Part shown: piece by piece, positions 25,238-33,852 of the stretch
How the letters are laid out: each line of letters starts with the position of its first letter
Position numbering within the stretch: position 1 is the first letter of the stretch
Source of the DNA: an uncultured Prochlorococcus sp.
GTDB lineage: Bacteria; Cyanobacteriota; Cyanobacteriia; PCC-6307; Cyanobiaceae
Assembly: GCA_902564235.1 (NCBI GenBank)
Contig: CACFAG010000003.1
Coordinates: forward strand, 1-64,000
Reading direction: 5' to 3'
DNA length: 64,000 nt
Made by a program: the position numbers and the translations under genes
The notes under the pieces: generated by a model
Database searches by the model: none
Told to the model about the DNA's origin: nothing
Seen by the model: the letters and a program-made list of their open reading frames with translations, nothing else

Positions 25238-26629
25238 TTAAATCTTTAAAATAAATTTTAAAAATTTCTTAACTATTTTATAGGGCGGATATCTCAGATT
25301 TAAATCAAATAAAAAACCTTTGAAAGTAATAGATTTTTGATTTGAAAAATTACGAAAACCCTCCTCTCCATGAAATTTACCAAAACCACTCTCTCCAACA
25401 CCTCCAAAAGGTAAATTTGGAATTAGAACTGGTAACATAACATCATTAATACAAATTGTGCCTGAGCTTGTTACTCTTGAAATATAATTGTGGATTTTTT
25501 TGTTGCCTCCAAATAAGTAGATTGCTAATGGTTTTGAAGTTTGACTAATCTGATTTAAAGCTGATTCTTTATTATTGATTCCAATTACTGGAAGTAGTGA
25601 ACTGAATAGTTCTTTTTGAAAAATATCTGTTTCATTTAATTTAAATCTTAAAATTGTAGGAGATATTTTCAACTTTTTTTTACTAAAAGTGCCCCCAAAT
25701 AAAATTCTTTTTTCTTTTTTAAATTGTTTGAGAATTTCTATACTTGAAGAAAATTGCTTTTTCTCTAATTTTGATAAGTTTTCGGAAATAATTGGATTGT
25801 CTCCGTAAAAACTTACTATGTATTTCTTTAATTTTTCTACAAAAATATTTTCAATTTCTTTATCAACAAAAATATGATTAGGAGCCATGCAGGATTGACC
25901 AGAATTAAAAAACTTGCCCCAAACAATTCTTTTAGCAGCCACTTCTAAATTTGCATTCTTGAAAATAATTACAGGATTTGTTCCGCTTAACTCAAGAGTT
26001 AATGGAGTTAAGTTTTTTGAAGCTAATTTCATTATAGATTTTCCAGTTTCAGTACTTCCTGTAAAAAAAATGTGATCAAAATTTTGTTCAATTAATTTTA
26101 TTGATTGTTTATAATCACCCTCTACTGTTATTAGGACATCTTTACGGAAATATTTGGAAGTAAGCTTTTTAAAAAGTTTTGAGGTTACAGGACATTTTTC
26201 TGATGGTTTTATAACAGCGGTATTTCCTGCCGAGAAAATATTTACCAATGGCTTTAAAACATAAAGCAATGGATAATTATAAGGACCAAGAATTAATACA
26301 CATCCAAGAGGTTCATAAATAACTTTGGAGGATGATGGAAATAGATAAAAAGGTGTATCAATCTTTTTTGGTCGCATCCAAGAATTGAGTTTGTTTTTTA
26401 TGAGTGAAATTTCTTCTTTCACTAAAAGGATTTCTGAAAGCCCTTCAATTTCAGATTTACCTAGATCAACAAAAAGTGATTTTATTATCTCTTTTTTATT
26501 TTCATCCAAAAGTTTAGAAATTATATTGATATGTTGGATCCGCCATTTTATATCTCTCGTTTTACCAGTAAGAACTGTATTTCTTAATTTATTAATGTCT
26601 TCTAAGTCAAATTTATCAGAAATTTTCAT
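25238..26629 (-). CDS. NAD(P)-dependent aldehyde dehydrogenase (class 3-like)
   Basis: A 463-residue ALDH. The cofactor-binding segment ILGPYNYPLLYVLKPLVN, the GSTETGKSIM loop, the glutamate in LELSGTNPVIIF and the catalytic cysteine in FFNSGQSCMAPNHIF are all present. Lack of the long N-terminal arm and the hydrophobic C terminus fit the ALDH3 fatty-aldehyde type, which may act on alk(en)al intermediates at membranes. Substrate is inferred. Confidence 0.9.
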   Translation of the reverse strand: MKISDKFDLEDINKLRNTVLTGKTRDIKWRIQHINIISKLLDENKKEIIKSLFVDLGKSEIEGLSEILLVKEEISLIKNKLNSWMRPKKIDTPFYLFPSSSKVIYEPLGCVLILGPYNYPLLYVLKPLVNIFSAGNTAVIKPSEKCPVTSKLFKKLTSKYFRKDVLITVEGDYKQSIKLIEQNFDHIFFTGSTETGKSIMKLASKNLTPLTLELSGTNPVIIFKNANLEVAAKRIVWGKFFNSGQSCMAPNHIFVDKEIENIFVEKLKKYIVSFYGDNPIISENLSKLEKKQFSSSIEILKQFKKEKRILFGGTFSKKKLKISPTILRFKLNETDIFQKELFSSLLPVIGINNKESALNQISQTSKPLAIYLFGGNKKIHNYISRVTSSGTICINDVMLPVLIPNLPFGGVGESGFGKFHGEEGFRNFSNQKSITFKGFLFDLNLRYPPYKIVKKFLKFILKI

Positions 26630-26785
26630 CTTATTCTAATGAATACTATTAAATATATCAGAGGATAAATTATAAATAACTAAAGTTTTTAGCCACTCAA
26701 ATCAATGTGAATTATTCATGAGAAATAATCAAATTAATTAATATTGCCTTTAAAAATTCAAATTTTTCTTGGTTAGTATATTTCT

Positions 26786-27676
26786 ATGAGGGAAAAATTT
26801 TCAATTAGATTGATATCTATAAATGAAATACCAGTAGTTACAAACTGGGCTAAATTAGAGGGATTTTCTCCTGGAATGGATGACGTATCAATTTATAGAA
26901 ATACAGATAAACAAGGGGTTTGGGTAGCTTGTCTGGATAATAAACCTGTAGGTTCTATTGCGTGTATAAAATATAATTCCTCATATGGTTTTATAGGTTT
27001 ATTTATCGTTAAAAAAGAATTCCGAAATAATGGATATGGAGTTAGATTATGGAAACATGCCCTCGATTATTTAAAAAATGTTGATTGTATTGGTCTTGAG
27101 GCTGCCCCAGATAGATTGAATGATTATGCAAAGTGGGGGTTTAGAAAATCTTCTATTACAAATCGATGGAAATTAAATGGTTCCCAAGAGTTGCCTTTAA
27201 GAAATTTCTATAAAGATCAATTTCACTCTTTTAAAGTTGTCCCGGGTAATAAAATGCCCCCTGACGCAGTCTTAATTTATGATGATCAGAGAGAACCTAG
27301 TCCTAGGCCACATTTTTTAAATGACTGGTTGAAAAATTCTCATGGTAATGTCAGTGCAATTGTCGATAATAATGGGATGTGCCATGGATTTGGCAGGATA
27401 AGACCTTGTGTACTGGAGGATAATGAGAAAGCTTGGAGAATCGGACCTCTTTTAGCGGATACTCCGCCACTTGCTGAATTATTAATAAGAGAGTTAGTTG
27501 GTGATTTAGATTCCAAAATCTTGTTGGATTGCTCTAATCTAAATCCTTATGCAAATTATCTTTTATCAAGTTTGGGATTTGAGGAAATATCAAAAACTTA
27601 CAGAATGTATAAAGGCACTCAACCTCCCTGCCCAATGAACCAAGTATACGGACTTGCCTGTTTGGAACTGGGATGA
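26786..27676 (+). CDS. GNAT-family N-acetyltransferase
   Basis: 296 residues. The N-terminal half carries the GNAT core (GFIGLFIVKKEFRNNGYGVRLWKHAL with the R/Q-x-x-G-x-G/A-type acetyl-CoA loop) and the C-terminal half looks like a second, degenerate GNAT lobe (GFGRIRPCVLEDNEKAWRIGPLLADTPPLAELLIREL). Substrate unknown. Confidence 0.85.
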   Translation: MREKFSIRLISINEIPVVTNWAKLEGFSPGMDDVSIYRNTDKQGVWVACLDNKPVGSIACIKYNSSYGFIGLFIVKKEFRNNGYGVRLWKHALDYLKNVDCIGLEAAPDRLNDYAKWGFRKSSITNRWKLNGSQELPLRNFYKDQFHSFKVVPGNKMPPDAVLIYDDQREPSPRPHFLNDWLKNSHGNVSAIVDNNGMCHGFGRIRPCVLEDNEKAWRIGPLLADTPPLAELLIRELVGDLDSKILLDCSNLNPYANYLLSSLGFEEISKTYRMYKGTQPPCPMNQVYGLACLELG

Positions 27677-27747
27677 TTTTCTTTAAAGCATGCAATTTAG
27701 TTTTTGTTTCTGTAATACTGGAACAAATTTTTTGATTATCCATAAGC

Positions 27748-27996
27748 TTAACTCTCCGAAGGCTTCAAAATTCTTTCTACAATATCTGCGTTGATTATAG
27801 TGATCTCTCCATTATCAATATTGGCAACTTGAAACAAGGTCCATGAAGTTGGATTTCTAGCTCCTCCAATACAGTTGATAACTTGACCGACCCAATAATT
27901 TTTATTCTTTTCGTTAGTATTTTCGCAATTTTCTTTTTTAATCGCGACATAATCACCAGGCCTAACAAAAAGAAACTCAGGAGTTGCTGAGCTCAC
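27748..27996 (-). CDS. DUF3104 family protein
   Basis: An 82-residue small cyanobacterial family: PEFLFVRPGDYVAIKKENC, YWVGQVINCIGGARNPTSWTLFQVANIDNGEITIINADIVERIL. Possibly a small SH3-like barrel; function unknown. It starts at GTG. Two overlapping palindromes lie just upstream (28003-28026). Confidence 0.78.
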   Translation of the reverse strand: MSSATPEFLFVRPGDYVAIKKENCENTNEKNKNYWVGQVINCIGGARNPTSWTLFQVANIDNGEITIINADIVERILKPSES

Positions 27997-28002
27997 AATA
28001 AA

Positions 28003-28026
28003 ATACTAATAGTATATACGTACTAT
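28003..28026 (-). promoter_or_regulatory. double palindrome upstream of the DUF3104 gene
   Basis: ATACT-AAT-AGTAT (28003-28015) overlaps ATAGTA-TATACG-TACTAT (28009-28026), 7-30 bp before the GTG start. The core TACTATTAGTA also occurs in the palindrome at 31047-31062. Operator-like, by inference only. Confidence 0.45.
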
Positions 28027-28093
28027 AGCAAGTTATTAGTTTTGTTGTCGAACTTTGAGTTATTTAGCAAACTAGGATTAATTAAAAAATAAA

Positions 28094-28186
28094 ATGGAAT
28101 CAACTGAAATTGCTATATTTTCAACATTATTGGGGTTAATTTTAGCTTTAACTGACGCTTATATAGAAAGAAATATTCCTGGATAA
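28094..28186 (+). CDS. 30-residue single-span membrane peptide
   Basis: MESTEIAIFSTLLGLILALTDAYIERNIPG: one helix with a short charged C-terminal tail, the size and shape of a photosystem or cytochrome b6f minor subunit, but I cannot match it to PetG/L/N, PsaI/M or Psb30. Below the track cutoff. Confidence 0.5.
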   Translation: MESTEIAIFSTLLGLILALTDAYIERNIPG

Positions 28187-28203
28187 TATTTCTAATTTAT
28201 TTC

Positions 28204-28338
28204 TTAAATTAAATAAGATTTAAGCTGGTCTAATATGTCGGCACGGTTGGATAATAATTTTGTAAAAACTAAATATATCAACCCTCCCATTGCGAGTCTG
28301 CCGTTAAGTTTCTCTAACTGCTTTAGTTTTTTCAACAA
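28204..28338 (-). CDS. high-light-inducible-like protein (short, TTG start)
   Basis: A 44-residue minus-strand ORF: LLKKLKQLEKLNGRLAMGGLIYLVFTKLLSNRADILDQLKSYLI. EKLNGRLAMGG is the chlorophyll-binding Hli/ELIP motif (E-x-x-N-G-R-x-A-M-x-G), followed by a hydrophobic span. The frame has no ATG; two tandem TTG codons just after an in-frame stop are the only starts. It could be a bona fide short Hli or a 5'-truncated copy. Hli proteins bind chlorophyll and protect photosystems under high light. Confidence 0.6.
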   Translation of the reverse strand: MLKKLKQLEKLNGRLAMGGLIYLVFTKLLSNRADILDQLKSYLI

Positions 28339-28457
28339 ATAGATTTGCGGTTAAACAAAATTTAAAGGGTGTAGAAAATAAAAAAGTATTGATTACTTCA
28401 AAATTAAAAAAAAATTTTACAAATTTAAAAAGATATTATTTCAAAAACGAATTAAAT

Positions 28458-28595
28458 TTAAAGCCAAGCCTCTTTCATCTCAAGATAAAGTCTCTCGCTT
28501 TCAGCAGAATTAATTTTGCTGTCTGAATAGGATTGCTGCTGCTGCTGCTGCTGTTGCTGAGTTGAGTTATTATTAGAGTTTTGGACTTCGCTCAT
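28458..28595 (-). CDS. polyglutamine microprotein (45 aa)
   Basis: MSEVQNSNNNST then nine consecutive glutamines, then SYSDSKINSAESERLYLEMKEAWL. The Q tract is encoded by six CAG codons in a row flanked by CAA/CAG, giving a CTG/CAG microsatellite on the plus strand. The predicted helix at the C terminus (SAESERLYLEMKEAWL) is normal-looking protein. Function unknown. Confidence 0.6.
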   Translation of the reverse strand: MSEVQNSNNNSTQQQQQQQQQSYSDSKINSAESERLYLEMKEAWL

Positions 28596-28711
28596 TAGAA
28601 GGACTAAATATTTGTGTTTATTCTCTCATATTTAGAGCTTTTTTTGTCAACTTAAATTCTTAAATTTTATTTAAATTTTCTATGTTTTTAATTTTCCTTT
28701 TTTGAGCGAAG

Positions 28712-28813
28712 TTATTTCGCTACAGTAGTTTTGGAATATAGGAATTTAACTTCCCAATATACAATTCCTAGGAAGATAGCACTTGCAATAATAATTTCAG
28801 AAATGGCTAACAT
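28712..28813 (-). CDS. 33-residue single-span membrane peptide
   Basis: MLAISEIIIASAIFLGIVYWEVKFLYSKTTVAK: one hydrophobic helix and a basic tail. Below the track cutoff; family unknown. Confidence 0.5.
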   Translation of the reverse strand: MLAISEIIIASAIFLGIVYWEVKFLYSKTTVAK

Positions 28814-28960
28814 TTTATTTTTCAATTCTAATTTAATTTTGGTATCAATTTACACAGAATGCAATAGGTACTAATTACATTTAAAATTTTAGAAAATCTT
28901 ATTTAATAAAATATCGCGTCAAAATAATATAAAATTTTAAGTTAGATACATATTATTTTC

Positions 28961-29395
28961 GTGGGAAATTTCATAAATTCAACAACTCTTATACCTTTAA
29001 TACCTTTAGTAACCTCTTTATTTATTTTTATTTTATTGGTAAGTTTTAACAGAACACTTAACAGGTTAACAAAACCAGTTACTGCACTGGTTGCATTATC
29101 TTTATTAAGTTCTGCTTTTATAAGCTCATTTGACTATTTTAAGAAAATAGAAAAAGAATTAGTTTTATCTGAATTTCTCAAATTTTTTGAAGAAAAAAAT
29201 TTAGTTATACATCTCAATTTAGTAAATGAAAAAATTATAATTTTTTTCTCATTAATAATGATATTAATTATTGGAATATCTTTTTATAAATTACCTAGAA
29301 AAAAAGGTTACGTCTCATTGATGATTAGCTTAGGTTTAATATCTTCTTCGGTGATGCTCTCAATATTGCTATTAGATTTCTCAGCACTAATCTAA
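28961..29395 (+). CDS. four-span membrane protein, unknown
   Basis: 144 residues starting at GTG. Hydrophobic spans at about 9-30, 39-57, 90-107 and 117-142. The start (TTLIPLIPLVTSLFIFILLVSF) recalls the first helix of NuoL/NdhF-type subunits but the rest does not, so I leave it unassigned. It converges on the PTOX gene with a few bases of overlap at the 3' ends. Confidence 0.65.
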   Translation: MGNFINSTTLIPLIPLVTSLFIFILLVSFNRTLNRLTKPVTALVALSLLSSAFISSFDYFKKIEKELVLSEFLKFFEEKNLVIHLNLVNEKIIIFFSLIMILIIGISFYKLPRKKGYVSLMISLGLISSSVMLSILLLDFSALI

Positions 29396-29901
29396 ACTTT
29401 AGTAAGCATTGACAAAGCTTCATTAAGTTCTTGGACATGATTTAATTCATCTTGAGCAATTTCTTTTATTTTTTGATCATTTGGATTATCTATTAAATAT
29501 TTGGAATAAGTTTCAAATGCATGTTCTTCGATTTTTATGTTGACATCATAAGCATTAGCTGGAGAGAAGAAATAATAAAAAACCATGATCCAGTAATAGA
29601 CAAGCACAAGATGTCTCGCAAAAAATCTATCAATCCAGAACCTATCTCCTCCTCTTTCCTCCATTTCTTTAAGATGCTCAGTTTCGTTAATAGCTTGATA
29701 AAAATGTTCTTTCATTAAAATCATTGTTTTTTCATTTTTGATTCCTAGGGATTCTTTAAAATGAAGAACTGAAAGAAATGCAAAATAAGGAGATCTAGCT
29801 ATTACTTCTAACACCCAAAATCTTTGTAAAGATCTACCAGAGTATATGAAGTCTAAGAAGTTAACAGTACTATTCAAAATAAAAGAATTTAATTTCTTCA
29901 T
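29392..29901 (-). CDS. ptox: plastoquinol terminal oxidase (PTOX, alternative oxidase family)
   Basis: A di-iron quinol oxidase of 169 residues that passes electrons from plastoquinol to O2 and relieves over-reduction of the photosynthetic chain. Motifs in order: LEVIARSPYFAFLSVLHF, NETEHLKEME (E-x-x-H), EEHAFETYSKYL (E-E-H) and QDELNHVQEL (E-x-x-H), giving all six iron ligands if the first Glu is in LEVIAR. It is shorter than plant PTOX and lacks a targeting peptide. Known in high-light Prochlorococcus. Confidence 0.92.
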   Translation of the reverse strand: MKKLNSFILNSTVNFLDFIYSGRSLQRFWVLEVIARSPYFAFLSVLHFKESLGIKNEKTMILMKEHFYQAINETEHLKEMEERGGDRFWIDRFFARHLVLVYYWIMVFYYFFSPANAYDVNIKIEEHAFETYSKYLIDNPNDQKIKEIAQDELNHVQELNEALSMLTKV

Positions 29902-30056
29902 AAATTTTGTTTTTCTTTAAGTATAATTACTTAGATGCTCAAGGACTATAATATATTTAAGTAATTAACCAAAAATTAATATTTATAGTCTAAAAATTGT
30001 TACTTCCATTGAAATATTTTTTTTTCATGCATTAATTGGATAGATCAAAATTTTAT

Positions 30057-30182
30057 ATGACAACTACTGAAAAAATTGCAAATGCAAAAAAGAGGATTGA
30101 TGAATTAGAAAGACTTATAAAATATTGGAATGATTCAGAGCTTGATGAGGCAAAAATAATAAATTTTTATAAGGAAAATTAA
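30057..30182 (+). CDS. 41-residue helical protein
   Basis: MTTTEKIANAKKRIDELERLIKYWNDSELDEAKIINFYKEN: ATG start, strongly helical and charged, probably one coiled coil. Below the track cutoff; function unknown. Confidence 0.55.
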   Translation: MTTTEKIANAKKRIDELERLIKYWNDSELDEAKIINFYKEN

Positions 30183-30346
30183 AAATAAAGTTGCTTAGAT
30201 ATTGATTATTCAGGCTCATTAACTTTTTATAAAGTTTAAGTGATTTAATTTCTTTGAGTATTCAAATATTGTTTTATTTATAAATAGAGCAATTAAACCT
30301 ATTCTCAAAAACGGTAATAAAGAAATAATCTTAAAGAAAAATATAT

Positions 30347-30460
30347 ATGAAAACCTTTTCAAAAAAATATTTAGTTCCGATTAAATTCCTACCTTGGTTT
30401 TTTTGGCTATTTGTATCTTTCGTAAGTATATATTTGTGTAAAACGGCTTGGGTAAGTTGA
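30347..30460 (+). CDS. 37-residue single-span membrane peptide
   Basis: MKTFSKKYLVPIKFLPWFFWLFVSFVSIYLCKTAWVS: basic N terminus and one aromatic-rich span. Below the track cutoff; function unknown. Confidence 0.5.
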   Translation: MKTFSKKYLVPIKFLPWFFWLFVSFVSIYLCKTAWVS

Positions 30461-30473
30461 ATAATTAATGAAT

Positions 30474-30782
30474 CTAGCTTCTTCTTAACCAATCAGGAGC
30501 GCCACCAAACCAATCGGATATATCATCTTCATTTGGGTTGAAATGATTTTCTTTATTTAGTCCATCTACACCAAACGATTGTAAGAGGTTATCAATTCCT
30601 CCATCGTTTTTTATACCATTCCTCCTAAAGCTGTTAGCTTTTTTCAGCCAAAGAGAAATTGTTGAATTGTGGTGTGCAAATTTTTCAACATATATCCTTT
30701 CTTCTAATGTAATTGATTTGTCTTGCGCGATTTTTTTAATTATTCCTTGGATCTTTAATCTTTTTTGATTACTAAGAAGCAT
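30474..30782 (-). CDS. conserved cyanobacterial hypothetical protein
   Basis: 102 residues: a helical basic N-terminal half (MLLSNQKRLKIQGIIKKIAQDKSITLEERIYVEKFAHHNSTISLWLKKA) and an acidic C-terminal tail ending DDISDWFGGAPDWLRRS. No family assigned. The WFGGAPDWL tail looks like a conserved picocyanobacterial block. Confidence 0.7.
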   Translation of the reverse strand: MLLSNQKRLKIQGIIKKIAQDKSITLEERIYVEKFAHHNSTISLWLKKANSFRRNGIKNDGGIDNLLQSFGVDGLNKENHFNPNEDDISDWFGGAPDWLRRS

Positions 30783-31046
30783 TTTTAATTAATTCATTAA
30801 CCTTTTATAGGAAGGATTATTAAAAATATCTTGTCAATGTTAATTTCAACAAATTCACTATTTTAAAAGGTTTTTAGTGAGAAAAGTTTTAAGACGCTAA
30901 AAAAAAGGGATTAATCAGTCATGCCTAATAAGTTGATTCATTTATGAAACTTATAAATTTAAAAATTAGATCAAAAAATCAATACAATCTTAAAGACAAC
31001 TAAAAATCAAGAAAAATGGACGGAGTAGTTGCATAATAGTAAACTT

Positions 31047-31062
31047 GTACTACTATTAGTAC
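31047..31062 (+). promoter_or_regulatory. palindromic operator candidate (GTACTA-CTAT-TAGTAC)
   Basis: Perfect 6 bp arms, 18 bp before the ATG of the 31080 gene. Half-site spacing (GTA-N10-TAC) is wrong for NtcA (GTA-N8-TAC). The GTACTAAT core on the complementary strand resembles described cyanobacterial LexA boxes. Shares TACTATTAGTA with 28003-28026. Confidence 0.45.
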
Positions 31063-31079
31063 AGTTGTATTATTAAGAT

Positions 31080-31286
31080 ATGAAAGTCATTTCGTCTTCT
31101 CCTTATGCCCCTTTTAATTCAAAAGAGTGGAATTCTCTTATAAGCAAAAATGCAAAGTTTGAAAATACTCCAATAAAGATTCAAAAAAGATTTTATAAAA
31201 CTTTTACTCTAAAAAAGATTGAAGAAAATGAACTTTTGAAAGAGAAGAATCAATTGCATCAACAAATGCAACTTGTATTTGGATAG
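31080..31286 (+). CDS. hypothetical protein (68 aa)
   Basis: MKVISSSPYAPFNSKEWNSLISKNAKFENTPIKIQKRF, then a charged helix (TLKKIEENELLKEKNQLHQQMQLVFG). Not recognised. The palindrome immediately upstream suggests dedicated regulation. Confidence 0.6.
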   Translation: MKVISSSPYAPFNSKEWNSLISKNAKFENTPIKIQKRFYKTFTLKKIEENELLKEKNQLHQQMQLVFG

Positions 31287-31376
31287 AAAAATATCAACTA
31301 ACAATCTTTTTATTGAATATTATTTTACGAGATCCAATTTTTTGTTAGATTAGTAGAAATACAACAAGGATTTAAT

Positions 31377-31667
31377 TTGGCTGTAGATCGAGAACTTTTA
31401 AAAGAAGTTACCCAAGAACTTTGGAATACCGTAAAAAAACTAAGACCTGAAATAGATCGGCAAACTAGACTTCAATTAGTTTTAAAAGCCTTATTGACTA
31501 TTGGAGATTTACCAGATCAAATGCAAGCAGCCATGGTAGTAGGGGTTTGCGCAGAAATGGATAAGAGTGATGTTGATAATGTTGAAACTAATTCAGAAAC
31601 TAAAGAATCAAGCGGAGTTGATACTTCTACAGGCAGAAAAGTAGTTAGAAGAAGTTCAGCTAAATAA
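31377..31667 (+). CDS. conserved hypothetical protein (96 aa)
   Basis: Starts at TTG with a good AAGGA six bases upstream. A helical domain (VDRELLKEVTQELWNTVKKLRPEIDRQTRLQLVLKALLTIGDLPDQMQAAMVVGVCAEMDK) is followed by a disordered tail ending RKVVRRSSAK. No family assigned. Confidence 0.7.
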   Translation: MAVDRELLKEVTQELWNTVKKLRPEIDRQTRLQLVLKALLTIGDLPDQMQAAMVVGVCAEMDKSDVDNVETNSETKESSGVDTSTGRKVVRRSSAK

Positions 31668-31678
31668 ACCTTATAAGA

Positions 31679-31882
31679 TCATCCTTTAATTTTCTTTGAT
31701 TCGTTTTTATTAAGTCTATTGAATAGGTAGTATGAAATTACAAGTAAGAGAGGAACGAATATTGAATGTAAAGTCATCATTAATTCTGTTTGGCCCATTC
31801 CTATAAGATTTGACTCGCTTGGAAGTTGTTCTGACCAAGTGCCAACTAAATGCCAGGCTTGAGGAATTGATAAGAAAAACAT
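31679..31882 (-). CDS. small membrane protein (67 aa)
   Basis: One clear span (TLHSIFVPLLLVISYYLFNRL) with a basic C-terminal tail and an N-terminal stretch rich in W, Q and S. Converges on the 31377 gene. Function unknown. Confidence 0.55.
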   Translation of the reverse strand: MFFLSIPQAWHLVGTWSEQLPSESNLIGMGQTELMMTLHSIFVPLLLVISYYLFNRLNKNESKKIKG

Positions 31883-31999
31883 ATAAGAGTTATAAGTTAA
31901 GTTTATGTTCAGATAAAGATTATCATTATTGAACGTTTTTGCTTTCTTTATTCTTATTTCTTAACTAAGTATTTGAAGAGTGATAATTGAGAACTTTAT

Positions 32000-33529
32000 T
32001 TATAAATTTATTTTTTTAAGAAGAGTTTTAAATTCTTTTTTACCAATAATTTTTTCAGCTGCATAAGCACCACTAGCAGAAACAGCAGGAATTCCAATAC
32101 CTGGAAATGTACTTGCACCGCAAGTAAATAAATTTTTAACTGGAGTTTTGCAGCCTGGGAAGAGACCTTTTTCTGCAGATAATGCAGGCCCGTAGCTACC
32201 GCAATAGGTATTGGTGAATTTTTTATGAGTGATTGGAGTTCCTAGCATCTTTAAATCAATCCTTTCATCTATGTCAGGGATAAATTTTCGCACTGCATTA
32301 AGGAATATTGAACATCTTTCTTCTTTCAAATTTTTGTAGGTTAATTCCTCTGGATTTAGGTTTTCCCAAATTTCCCAAGGTTCATTTGCGGGAGTATATC
32401 CATGAAGAACATGTTTCCCTTTAGGGGCCATATTTTTATCTAAAACAGATGGGATTGAAAATACAGCTATGTTTCTTTCTGCGGTTATACCTTTTCCCCA
32501 ATCATTAACATGTATCGCATGTATTGGCAAATCTTCAAGACCATCAGCATCAAAACCTAGATGTATGTGAAGGAAAGAATCACATTTATTAGGGTTCAAA
32601 ACTTTTGTATTCCATTTTTTTGATATTTCATTTGGAATTAACTTTTTTAAATTCCAAACATCAGTATTCGTGACAACAGTTTCACAACTATAACTAGAAC
32701 CATTATTTAGAGTTAAACCTGTTGCTAAATTTTTATTGAAGTTAATTGACTTAACTCTCGAAGAGAGAATTAATTCTCCTCCATTTTTTTTAAATCCATT
32801 AATTAAGGCTTTTACGATAGATTCACTACCTCCTTTAGGGTATTCAAGGTATGAATTTGGTTCAAACCATTCGTTAAATAAAGTAGCCATCGCAGCTGTA
32901 TTTGTATCATGCATTGACATACCACTTATTAAAAAGCTCAATAAATCAACCCAATTCCTGAGAAAAGGATCCTCTAGATGATTTTTTACTAAATTCCCAA
33001 ATCCCTTATTAATTTTTGGTATTTGATTGATATTAGGTAAAAATTTTGAGGTTAAATTTATTAGATCTAAGAAATTTATTGATTCGGGAGAAAATGAGAG
33101 TAAAGGTATTTCATTTATTATTTGGCTAAGAGGTTTTATTCCGGAAATAAATGATTCCCATTCTTTAACAGATTTCTCACCTCTTAAATTTTTAATTGTT
33201 TTTTTAAAAGGTTCTTCTCCTACATCAAGATTAAAATTGCCTTCTGGGACAATTACTTGCCAACCTTTATATTGAAATAGTTCAACTTCTTCATCAAGTA
33301 ATTTAAGAATTTGCCCTAAGGGATTAGTTGTCGGCCATTTACCTATTCCACTCCACAATGAAGGACCTGATTCGAAAGTGTAACCTTTTCTTTTGAAACT
33401 GTGAGCAACACCTCCAGGTTGGGTATGTGCTTCACATATGAGTACTTTCTTACCGGATAAAGCGAGAATCGAACCACAACATAATCCACCTATTCCACTC
33501 CCGACTATTACAACATCGTATTTTTCCAT
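32000..33529 (-). CDS. crtH: carotenoid cis-trans isomerase (CrtH/CrtISO)
   Basis: A 509-residue FAD/NAD(P)-dependent enzyme that isomerises poly-cis lycopene to all-trans for zeaxanthin and alpha/beta-carotene synthesis. The dinucleotide fold is at the start (DVVIVGSGIGGLCCGSILALSGKKVLICEA), then GGVAHSFKRKGYTFESGPSLWSG, and the C-terminal FAD-binding block (NLFTCGASTFPGIGIPAVSASGAYAAEKI). The length and the KFTNTYCGSYGPA segment favour CrtISO over phytoene desaturases. Confidence 0.92.
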   Translation of the reverse strand: MEKYDVVIVGSGIGGLCCGSILALSGKKVLICEAHTQPGGVAHSFKRKGYTFESGPSLWSGIGKWPTTNPLGQILKLLDEEVELFQYKGWQVIVPEGNFNLDVGEEPFKKTIKNLRGEKSVKEWESFISGIKPLSQIINEIPLLSFSPESINFLDLINLTSKFLPNINQIPKINKGFGNLVKNHLEDPFLRNWVDLLSFLISGMSMHDTNTAAMATLFNEWFEPNSYLEYPKGGSESIVKALINGFKKNGGELILSSRVKSINFNKNLATGLTLNNGSSYSCETVVTNTDVWNLKKLIPNEISKKWNTKVLNPNKCDSFLHIHLGFDADGLEDLPIHAIHVNDWGKGITAERNIAVFSIPSVLDKNMAPKGKHVLHGYTPANEPWEIWENLNPEELTYKNLKEERCSIFLNAVRKFIPDIDERIDLKMLGTPITHKKFTNTYCGSYGPALSAEKGLFPGCKTPVKNLFTCGASTFPGIGIPAVSASGAYAAEKIIGKKEFKTLLKKINL

Positions 33530-33568
33530 TAAATATTTACTTTTCTCTTTTATTAAAACTAAAGATTT

Positions 33569-33679
33569 TTAGACAAAAGTATTAGTTGAAGTTGTAATAC
33601 TTAGTACAACAGCTAGAAAAAATATGTAAGGGATTGCTTTTAGAGGAATGTATCCTTGGCTTTTAGAAATAAAATCCAT
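33569..33679 (-). CDS. 36-residue single-span membrane peptide
   Basis: MDFISKSQGYIPLKAIPYIFFLAVVLSITTSTNTFV: one span from about residue 13. Same strand as crtH and 40 bp upstream of it. Below the track cutoff. Confidence 0.55.
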   Translation of the reverse strand: MDFISKSQGYIPLKAIPYIFFLAVVLSITTSTNTFV

Positions 33680-33852
33680 TGATTTAGTTACTTTATGTAA
33701 ATATAATAACGAGATCTTGTTCCTTATGTGTGCCAAAAAATTATTTTTTTAGAAATATATTGAAACAAAGAAATCTTTTTGAGGTGATCTTTTTGGTTTT
33801 GAACATTTTTTATGAAGTTATCTTAGTATTTAATTCTTAGAAACAACCTATC

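Noticed and set aside
28961-29395. NdhF/NuoL fragment
   Set aside because: Only the first helix looks similar; the later spans and length do not fit.
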